In this document: positions 57,801 to 64,000 of the stretch, in pieces
How the letters are laid out: every line of letters starts with the position of its first letter
Numbering within the stretch: position 1 is the stretch's first letter
NCBI GenBank assembly: GCA_003480725.1
Contig: QUJQ01000006.1
Coordinates: forward strand, 1 to 64,000
Reading direction: 5' to 3'
DNA: 64,000 bases
DNA from: Clostridiaceae bacterium AM27-36LB
GTDB lineage: Bacteria > Bacillota > Clostridia > Lachnospirales > Lachnospiraceae
Made by a program: the position numbers and the translations under genes
Notes under the pieces: generated by a model
The model's database searches: none
What the model was told of the DNA's origin: nothing
What the model saw: the letters and a program-made list of their open reading frames with translations, nothing else

Positions 57801-58511
57801 CTTCCTTTCATAATTTTCAGAATTTTTGAATCCACCGAAGATGGCATCTTATGCACCTACACGGAAAAAGATACGGTCTGCACCTGCACAGCTCAGGCTG
57901 TTCTGATCGCTACCGGTCGAAAACCTTATTCAGCCGGTCTGTTTGCTGATGGCCTTGCTCCTTCCATGGAACGAGGACGGATCCTGACTGATGAACATTT
58001 TCAGACCAGCATTTCCGGCATCTATGCTATCGGCGATGTAAACGGAAAGCTGCAACTGGCACATGCTGCTACTGCTCAGGGACTCCATGCGGTCCATCAC
58101 ATCGCTGCCAGATCCACATCCGATACAAATAGTTGTTCTGTCTCTCGGTCAGTTGATCCGATTCTTGATCTCGTTCCATCCTGCATCTATGCTACTCCTG
58201 AGATCGCATCTGTCGGACTGACACTGGATCAGGCAAAGGAACAGGGACTTGCTGCTAAGAGCCACAAGATCTTAAGCTCTGCCAACGGAAAATCTGTATT
58301 ATCCCTTCAGGAACGCGGCTTCATGAAGGTAATCTATCTGGAAGAAACCCATGTGATCATCGGTGCCCAGCTTCTCTGCGCCCGGGCTACAGATATGATC
58401 AGCGAATTTGCCGTTGCCATTGCTCAAAAACTCACTCTGGAAGAAATGGCCTCTGTGATCCGCCCTCATCCTTCCTTCAGTGAAATGATTACTCAAGTCA
58501 CAACTTTGTAG
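57801..58511 (+). pseudogene. Dihydrolipoamide-dehydrogenase-type flavoprotein, 5'-truncated
   Basis: About 230 codons are readable from near 57816: VLIATGRKPYSAGLF, then SISGIYAIGDVNGKLQLAHA with the FAD-binding Asp of GD, then the dimerisation domain CIYATPEIASVGLTLDQAKE, FMKVIYLEETHVIIGAQLLC and the active-site VIRPHPSFSEM, in which HPxxSE carries the His-Glu pair. The FAD and NAD N-terminal half with the redox CxxxxC (about 220 residues) is missing. An ATG at 57966 could start a 181-residue remnant, but it would lack catalysis. The upstream DNA is the start region of the DMT gene, so a deletion has removed the 5' half. Confidence 0.82.
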
Positions 58512-58557
58512 GCAGTTTCATAGTTTATAAAAAAGCCTGGAAAGGTTTGTGCATTCT

Positions 58558-59253
58558 ATGGCAACAAAAATTGTGATCGATGCCGGACATAATGGACTCA
58601 GTGATCCCGGTGCTGTCTATAATGGCCGCCGTGAAAGTGATGATACGCTCCGTCTTGCCATGGCAGTGGGCGAAATTCTCTCCCGCAGCGGATATGATGT
58701 GGACTATACCAGAACTGGAAATATCAATCAGTCGGTGATTCAGAAAGCCCAGCTTGCCAACGATACAGATGCGGATCTCTTTATCTCCATTCATCGGAAT
58801 ATGAGTGAGGTTCCAGGCAGCTACCATGGTGTCCAGTCTCTGGTCTATGACTTAAATGGGCAGAAACTCACCATGGCAGAGGCCATCAATAAGAATCTGG
58901 AAGGCGTAGGCTTCCGGAATATTAACGTGGAGGCACGGCCGAATCTGGCAGTACTTCGCCGGACAAAGATGCCTGCGATCCTTGTAGAAGTTGGATTTAT
59001 CGACAATGCTGAAGACAATAAGCTCTTTGACACCCGCCTCGACGAGATCGCCCAGGCTATCGCCGATGGCATTATGGATACGCTGACTGCCACTGAGAAT
59101 GAAGCTTCTGACGGTCAGCCTGCTGCGGAAAAACCAGTTGACCGTCCTCTCTACCGGGTACAGGTGGGCGCTTTTTATAACCTGCAGAATGCCATCGATC
59201 TGGAGCAGGAGCTGAAGCGGATGGGCTATAATACCTGGATCGTAACTGCATAA
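58558..59253 (+). CDS. N-acetylmuramoyl-L-alanine amidase (Amidase_3) with SPOR domain
   Basis: 231 residues. Amidase_3: IVIDAGHNGLSDPGA (first zinc His), LFISIHRNMSEVPGSYHG (second His) and AILVEVGFIDNAEDN (catalytic Glu). A short linker leads to a C-terminal SPOR domain (about 198-231; YRVQVGAFYNLQNAIDLEQE), which binds denuded glycan at division sites; it is short and may be truncated. No signal peptide is seen, so secretion is unclear; a cytoplasmic or mother-cell role is possible. ATG 58558 is chosen; the ribosome site AAAGG is 13 nt away, and GTG 58549 is an alternative. Confidence 0.85.
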   Translation: MATKIVIDAGHNGLSDPGAVYNGRRESDDTLRLAMAVGEILSRSGYDVDYTRTGNINQSVIQKAQLANDTDADLFISIHRNMSEVPGSYHGVQSLVYDLNGQKLTMAEAINKNLEGVGFRNINVEARPNLAVLRRTKMPAILVEVGFIDNAEDNKLFDTRLDEIAQAIADGIMDTLTATENEASDGQPAAEKPVDRPLYRVQVGAFYNLQNAIDLEQELKRMGYNTWIVTA

Positions 59254-59283
59254 ATAAATTTATGCTATACCCAAAAATTAAGA

Positions 59284-59314
59284 GGAGTAAAATCATTCAA
59301 AATGATTTTACTCC
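59284..59314. terminator. Hairpin between converging genes
   Basis: GGAGTAAAATCATT (59284-59297) and AATGATTTTACTCC (59301-59314) form a perfect 14-bp stem with a 3-nt loop. T-richness follows mainly on the minus strand. Confidence 0.75.
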
Positions 59315-59332
59315 CCAATAATTTACTGCTCA

Positions 59333-60559
59333 CTATTTATTTGCTTTGCGTACTTCTTTTTTTGCTTCCATATTGGATACGACCATGGTACAAGCTGCAT
59401 CACCGGTAATATTAACGGTTGTCCGACCCATATCGAAGATACGGTCAACACCTGCTACCAGCGCGATACCATCGATTGGAAGTCCAACAGAGGTCAGTAC
59501 CATTGCCAGCATAACCATACCTGCTCCCGGTACACCTGCGGTTCCGATGGAAGCCAAAGTTGCGGTTAGGACAATGGTCAGCATCTGCGGCAGAGTCAGC
59601 TGAATACCATAGCAGGATGCGATAAAAATCGCACATACGCCCTGATAGATAGCAGTACCATCCATGTTGATAGTTGCTCCCAGCGGAAGAACGAAGGAAG
59701 CGATCTCACGTTTTGCACCAAGCTTCTCGGTACAGCTTAAGTTGATCGGCAGAGTTCCCACAGAAGATGCACTGGAAAATGCAAACATGATCGCCGGCAT
59801 CATTCCTTTGAAGAATTTCACAGGACTCATGCCGCCCAGTGTGCTGACTGTCAGAGAGTAAACAACCACTGCATGTACAAAATAACAGATATAAGCAGCC
59901 AGCAGTACCATAGCCAGAGAACCGATGATGGTCGGACCATTGGATGCAATAACCGGGCACAGCAGGCAGAACACACCGATCGGTGATAACTTCAGGATCA
60001 TTTCCATACATTTCATAAAGATCTCATTCAGATCGTTAAATGCATTTACCACACGGACATTTTTCTCACCCACCAGAATAATGGCAAAACCAAGAATAAT
60101 AGCCATCACGATGACCTGAAGCATATTCGCCTCTACCATTGGAGAGATGAAGTTGGACGGAAAAATATTTACCAGCGTATCCATAAAGGAGGTTGCCTCT
60201 GCAGCCTCATAGGACAGATCCGTGGTTGCAACCACCGGGAACATTCCCTTGAACAGATTACCGCCAACCAGTCCGATGGTTACGGCAAATGCAGTAGTGC
60301 ACAGATAAAAGACAACGGTTTTCAGTCCGATAGATCCGACTTTCCTGATATCACTCATGGAAATGATACCACACATGATGGAGAACAGAACAATCGGGCA
60401 CACAATAAATTTGATCAGGTTCAGGAAGATCGTTCCGAACGGTTTAATATAGTTGGTTGCAAAATCTGCATAATTCTGCATCAGCAGACCTGCAATAATG
60501 GCCAGTACCAGTGCAATAAAGATCTGCATGGCCAGCGACATTTTCTTCTTTTCTTTCAT
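59333..60559 (-). CDS. Dicarboxylate/amino acid:cation symporter (DAACS family)
   Basis: 408 residues. GltPh-type features: FIKFIVCPIVLFSIMCGIIS-type HP1/TM region (LIKFIVCPIVLFSIMCGIIS), FAFSSASSVGTLPINL (HP1 serine-rich tip), LPLGATINMDGTAIYQGVC (TM7 NMDGT), GTAGVPGAGMVMLAMVL (HP2) and DRIFDMGRTTVNITGDA (TM8 with the Asp and Arg that bind substrate amino or carboxylate groups). It imports glutamate, aspartate, serine or C4-dicarboxylates with Na+ or H+. It stands alone, with terminators on both sides. Confidence 0.93.
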   Translation of the reverse strand: MKEKKKMSLAMQIFIALVLAIIAGLLMQNYADFATNYIKPFGTIFLNLIKFIVCPIVLFSIMCGIISMSDIRKVGSIGLKTVVFYLCTTAFAVTIGLVGGNLFKGMFPVVATTDLSYEAAEATSFMDTLVNIFPSNFISPMVEANMLQVIVMAIILGFAIILVGEKNVRVVNAFNDLNEIFMKCMEMILKLSPIGVFCLLCPVIASNGPTIIGSLAMVLLAAYICYFVHAVVVYSLTVSTLGGMSPVKFFKGMMPAIMFAFSSASSVGTLPINLSCTEKLGAKREIASFVLPLGATINMDGTAIYQGVCAIFIASCYGIQLTLPQMLTIVLTATLASIGTAGVPGAGMVMLAMVLTSVGLPIDGIALVAGVDRIFDMGRTTVNITGDAACTMVVSNMEAKKEVRKANK

Positions 60560-60596
60560 GAGTATTTCCTCGCTTCCCTCTTGTAGTTTACATAAT

Positions 60597-60638
60597 GGAA
60601 AAAAGATGACATTGCAAAATTATTTGAAATGTCATCTT
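60597..60638 (-). terminator. Terminator of the AsrC-like gene
   Basis: On the minus strand AAGATGACATT (60638-60628) pairs with AATGTCATCTT (60613-60603), followed by TTTT. Confidence 0.8.
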
Positions 60639-60704
60639 CGTCATCACTAATATAGGATTATATCATGTTGATTCTATGGTTGCAAGATGGAATTCCATCC
60701 CATT

Positions 60705-61643
60705 TTATTTGGTTTTCAGCTCTGCTGTCAGGATCTCTTCTTTTCTATCCAGAATCTCATCAGAGAGAAGCTGCTTTTCCACATTTTCAAAGCCAAGCCG
60801 CTCGATGGTATTGGCAAAACGCTCACCCACATAGCCCTGGTCACGATACAGAAGGATTGCTTTCTCGATCACGTTCAGTGCCTCATCCTTGCTGGTAAAG
60901 ATCTTGCCAAGTGCACGTCCCTGGGACACCTGTTTTCCCCAGCGTCCGCCGATATAGATTTTAAATCCATACTGACCATCCACGATAGAATCAAAACGGC
61001 AATGTCCAATGCAGCGACCGCAATGGTTACATTTCTCCTCATCTCTTACCAGAACACCATCGATCACCTTTGACGCACCAATCGGACAGGCTTCCTCAAT
61101 AGCGCATTTTTTACAGCCCTTGCAAAGCTCTTTATGAAATTCCGGGATTCTCTGACCGATGATTCCCAGATCATTCAGGTTCGGTTTTACACAGTTATTC
61201 GGACATCCACCCACTGCAATCTTGAATTTATGCGGCAATTTGATGTCATGATAAGCCACATAAAAACGATAATGGATCTCCTCAGAGATACCAAAGGAAT
61301 CCAGCAGACCATACTGACAGGTGGTTCCCTTACAGGACACGATCGGTCTTACCTTCGGACCGGTTCCTCCGGTGGTCAGTCCTTCTTTTGCGATAAACTC
61401 ACGGAATGCTTCGATATTTTCATAAGGAATGCCCTGCACCTCCACAGTCAGTCTGGTGGTAAATGTCAGATTACCGTTTCCAAATTTTTCTGCGGCGTCT
61501 GCCAGGCATCTGTGCTGTGCCACAGTCACCTTTCCGTTCACAGTGATCACACGGGCGGAAAAGTTATCCGTTCCCTTGTTATTCAGAAATCCCAGACCCT
61601 TCAGGCGCTGCTCTTCCTCTTTGCTGATGGTTAATGCTGCCAT
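60705..61643 (-). CDS. AsrC-like siroheme sulfite/nitrite reductase with ferredoxin domain
   Basis: 312 residues. A ferredoxin-like half (about 10-75; FSARVITVNGKVTVAQHRCL), then the siroheme-4Fe-4S region with CKGTTCQYG and GGCPNNCVKP (about 104-162), which supply four cluster Cys. Two further 4Fe-4S motifs follow (ELCKGCKKCAIEEACPIG and EKCNHCGRCIGHC, about 172-220). This is the layout of the AsrC subunit of anaerobic sulfite reductase. asrA and asrB, which bring electrons, are not adjacent, so it may use ferredoxin directly or act on another substrate. The divergent LysR gene probably controls it. Confidence 0.85.
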   Translation of the reverse strand: MAALTISKEEEQRLKGLGFLNNKGTDNFSARVITVNGKVTVAQHRCLADAAEKFGNGNLTFTTRLTVEVQGIPYENIEAFREFIAKEGLTTGGTGPKVRPIVSCKGTTCQYGLLDSFGISEEIHYRFYVAYHDIKLPHKFKIAVGGCPNNCVKPNLNDLGIIGQRIPEFHKELCKGCKKCAIEEACPIGASKVIDGVLVRDEEKCNHCGRCIGHCRFDSIVDGQYGFKIYIGGRWGKQVSQGRALGKIFTSKDEALNVIEKAILLYRDQGYVGERFANTIERLGFENVEKQLLSDEILDRKEEILTAELKTK

Positions 61644-61766
61644 GCTTGTCCTCCTTTATCTGCTTTGTATATTCATTTCGCCGCATCTTATGATTCCGGC
61701 TCACATATTGTCTCTATCATATCACTTGCCTATCTATTTGAAAAATGATAATATTTTATAAAAACA

Positions 61767-61781
61767 ATAGGTTTTACCTAT
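61767..61781. promoter_or_regulatory. LysR-type operator (T-N11-A)
   Basis: ATAGGTTTTACCTAT is a perfect 5-bp-arm dyad containing T-N11-A, in the divergent space between the AsrC-like gene and the LysR gene, just upstream of the LysR ribosome site. Confidence 0.65.
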
Positions 61782-61799
61782 ATATCGAGGAGGTTTTCC

Positions 61800-62744
61800 A
61801 TGACGATCCGTCATCTTACGATTTTTCTTGCAGTTGCCGAATATGGCACCATGAGTGCTGCTGCGGAACACTTATATCTTTCTCAGCCAACGATCAGTCA
61901 GGCGATCCGGGAGTTGGAAAAGCATTACAATGGATTACTGTTTGAACGGTTAGGGAAGAAACTATACCTGAGTGACCGTGGAACACTTCTGCTCCCCCAG
62001 GCCAGGGAACTTGTGAACCGGTTCACAGAAGTGGAAGAACTGATGTTAAACCAGGGGCAGACTTCCATTCTGAAGCTTGGAAGCACACTGACCGTCGGAA
62101 CCTGTCTGACTCCCACTGTTATGCTGAAACTGGAAGAATCCACCCCCGGTCTGGAAGTCCATTCCTATGTAAGCAATACCTTAGAGATTGAACAGAAACT
62201 ATTAAAATCTGAGCTGGATGCTGCGGTAGTAGAAGGCGAAATCCAATCTCCGGATCTGGTAGTGATCCCCATTATTGATGATTGTCTGGTTCTTGCCGCC
62301 GGAAAACACCACCCATTTTATGAGCGCAGCCTGATCTTTTCCGATGAATTGAACGGTCAGTCCTTTGCTATGCGCGAAAAAGGCAGCGGCACCCGGCAGC
62401 TTTTTGAGAATTATGCTGATAAGCATAAGCTTCTTCTTAAAGTCACCTGGGAAGCCAACTGCCCCCGTACCATTTTAAATGCGGTTCTCTATAATAAAGT
62501 GCTGTCCGTTATGTCTCTGCGACTCATGCCTCATGAGATCCGACACCAACGACTTCGAATCTTCCACAACGAAGATCTGGAATGGAACCGCACCTTTAAG
62601 CTGGTCTACCATAAAAACAAATTTCTCACACCGGCCATCTACGAGCTGGAGAAAATTCTATGGCAATATCAGTCGATCAAACTTCCGCCAGAATGCGGGA
62701 TTCTGCGAAATCGGATCACTGATCCCTCTCCCTCAGCCGTTTAA
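61800..62744 (+). CDS. LysR-family transcriptional regulator
   Basis: 314 residues. The N-terminal winged HTH (IRHLTIFLAVAEYGTMSAAA, then LYLSQPTISQAIRELEKHYN) is followed by a linker helix and a periplasmic-binding-like effector domain (about 90-300; LGSTLTVGTCLTPTVMLKLE). ATG 61800 has GAGGAGG upstream. It diverges from the AsrC-like gene with a T-N11-A dyad between them, the classical arrangement for a regulator of its neighbour; CysB or CysL-like sulfur control is plausible but unproven. The last 29 bases overlap the 3' end of rarA. Confidence 0.9.
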   Translation: MTIRHLTIFLAVAEYGTMSAAAEHLYLSQPTISQAIRELEKHYNGLLFERLGKKLYLSDRGTLLLPQARELVNRFTEVEELMLNQGQTSILKLGSTLTVGTCLTPTVMLKLEESTPGLEVHSYVSNTLEIEQKLLKSELDAAVVEGEIQSPDLVVIPIIDDCLVLAAGKHHPFYERSLIFSDELNGQSFAMREKGSGTRQLFENYADKHKLLLKVTWEANCPRTILNAVLYNKVLSVMSLRLMPHEIRHQRLRIFHNEDLEWNRTFKLVYHKNKFLTPAIYELEKILWQYQSIKLPPECGILRNRITDPSPSAV

Positions 62745-64000
62745 GCCGATCACCGATCACCTTCTCATAACCAATGTCCGTGGGATGGTAGAATGTCTGT
62801 CCCACCAGTTCATCTGGCAGATACTGCTGCTTCACATAATGCTCTGGATAATCATGAGCATACTTATAGCCGATGCCATGTCCCAGCTTTTCTGCACCAC
62901 CATAATGCTTATCCTGCAGATGAACCGGAACGGTGGTCGTAGTAGACTTCACCGCTGCCATGGCATCAAAGATTGCATTGCAGGCTGCATTGCTCTTAGG
63001 CGCACCTGCCACATAAGAAGCGGCCTGGGACAAGATGATCTGTGCTTCCGGCATACCGATCCGCTCCACTGCCTGAGCTGCTGCCACCGCCACCTGAATG
63101 GCCTGTGGATCTGCATTTCCCACATCCTCCGATGCGCAGATCATGATCCTGCGGGCAATAAATTTAATATCTTCCCCGGCATACAGCATTTTCGCCAGAT
63201 AAAAGACCGCCGCATCCGGATCCGATCCCCTCATACTCTTGATAAATGCCGAGATCGTATCATAATGATTATCTCCGCCTTTGTCATAGCGGACCACTTT
63301 TTTCTGAATACACTGAGATGCCACCTCCAGCGTAATGTGGATCTTTCCATCCTCACTTTTCTCTGTAGTCAGAATTCCAAGCTCCAGCGCATTTAACGCA
63401 TTTCTTGCATCTCCTCCGGCAATATCTGCCAGAAAATCCAACGCATCCTCATCTGCCACCGCCTGGTAGGCACCCATGCCCTTTTCCATGTCAGTAAGTG
63501 CACGCTTCAGAAGCTGCTTGATATCCGCAGGTTCCAGTGCTTTCAGTTCAAAGACAATCGACCGGGACAATAATGCGCCATTTACTTCAAAATACGGATT
63601 TTCGGTGGTAGCACCAATCAGGATCAATGTACCGTCCTCCACAAAAGGAAGCAGATAATCCTGCTGACTCTTATTAAACCGGTGGATCTCATCTACAAAC
63701 AGGATCGTGTGTTTGCCGTACATGCCCAGATTGTCCTTTGCCTGACGCACCACATCCTCCATATCCTTTTTACCTGCCACCGTAGCATTGATCTGGGTAA
63801 ACTCTGCCTTCGTTGTGTGGGCGATCACCTTTGCAATGGTAGTCTTGCCGGTTCCGGGCGGGCCATAAAAGATTACGGATCCCAGCTTATCTGCCCGGAT
63901 CGCACGATATAGCAGCTTGTCCTTTCCTATAATATGCTGCTGTCCCACGATCTCTTCCAGTGTCTCCGGCCGCATACGCGATGCCAGCGGCGCTTCGGAT
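62716..64000 (-). CDS. rarA: Replication-associated recombination protein RarA/MgsA, 5' part beyond the window
   Basis: About 428 codons are present. The frame stays open to the right edge (APLASRMRPETLEEIVGQQH), so the true start lies outside. AAA+ motifs: Walker A GPPGTGKTT, Walker B TILFVDEIHRFNKSQQD, sensor 1 LIGATTENPYFEVN and sensor 2 GGDARNALNALE. The C-terminal tetramerisation domain (VGMPEAQIILSQAASYVAGAPKSNAA-like stretch, IGMPEAQIILSQAASYV) is complete. RarA acts at stalled forks with SSB. The stop overlaps the converging LysR gene by 29 nt. Confidence 0.93.
   Translation of the reverse strand, partial: SEAPLASRMRPETLEEIVGQQHIIGKDKLLYRAIRADKLGSVIFYGPPGTGKTTIAKVIAHTTKAEFTQINATVAGKKDMEDVVRQAKDNLGMYGKHTILFVDEIHRFNKSQQDYLLPFVEDGTLILIGATTENPYFEVNGALLSRSIVFELKALEPADIKQLLKRALTDMEKGMGAYQAVADEDALDFLADIAGGDARNALNALELGILTTEKSEDGKIHITLEVASQCIQKKVVRYDKGGDNHYDTISAFIKSMRGSDPDAAVFYLAKMLYAGEDIKFIARRIMICASEDVGNADPQAIQVAVAAAQAVERIGMPEAQIILSQAASYVAGAPKSNAACNAIFDAMAAVKSTTTTVPVHLQDKHYGGAEKLGHGIGYKYAHDYPEHYVKQQYLPDELVGQTFYHPTDIGYEKVIGDRLKRLRERDQ

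Overview
The window reads as chromosome of a spore-forming, anaerobic, low-GC Firmicute, most likely a gut Lachnospiraceae member. The grounds are a spoVAE gene, QueT and TIGR04086-type small membrane proteins, oxygen-sensitive ferredoxin-type enzymes, Shine-Dalgarno sites of the AGGAGG type, and many lineage-typical lipoproteins. The genus cannot be fixed from sequence alone.

Layout. 1-5.7 kb: an orphan Ser/Thr kinase, then a decayed prophage (serine-recombinase fragment, portal and large-terminase pseudogenes) with a broken type III toxin-antitoxin locus of ToxIN/AbiQ type lodged between portal and terminase. 5.7-13.8 kb: a BlaI/BlaR1 pair facing five lipoprotein or membrane-protein genes. 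TTAC-N4-GTAA dyads lie at the blaIR promoter and at both opposing operons, so this looks like a BlaI regulon without a beta-lactamase gene. 14-26.6 kb: ordinary chromosome (rlmD, pcrA, an orphan substrate-binding lipoprotein, a flavin oxidoreductase, an ABC-F ATPase, a TPR/acidic-repeat/ATPase protein, DegV). 26.7-41.6 kb: a segment bounded by two identical tRNA-Glu(CTC) genes with matching promoters. It carries spoVAE, queT with a probable preQ1 riboswitch, recombinase and transposon debris, and a GC-richer surface-protein locus.

That locus is the most system-like part of the window. On the plus strand lie a LytTR response regulator, a membrane-anchored surface protein and a 7TMR-DISM/GHKL histidine kinase. 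Divergently lie two degenerate receiver-domain proteins and a 2450-residue SLH/beta-helix surface protein. The shared promoter region contains a 13-bp direct repeat with 20-bp period, and a leader terminator precedes the giant-protein operon. The two surface proteins share a similar C-terminal domain.

41.7-43.8 kb: an apparently complete IS607-type element (TnpA serine recombinase plus TnpB RNA-guided nuclease) that seems to have split a DUF2284 gene from its promoter and ribosome binding site. 44-64 kb: ordinary chromosome again. It holds a LOG-family hydrolase, an NSS symporter, a fluoride riboswitch with a cation:proton antiporter, an FTR-like protein and an Fe-S aldo/keto reductase, a CNNM transporter, and two consecutive isopropylmalate-dehydratase-type enzymes. 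Then come a large snap-back palindrome, a sigma-like protein coupled to a NYN-LOTUS protein, a DMT transporter, a truncated flavoprotein, a SPOR-amidase, a dicarboxylate symporter, an AsrC-like siroheme protein with a divergent LysR regulator, and rarA running off the right edge.
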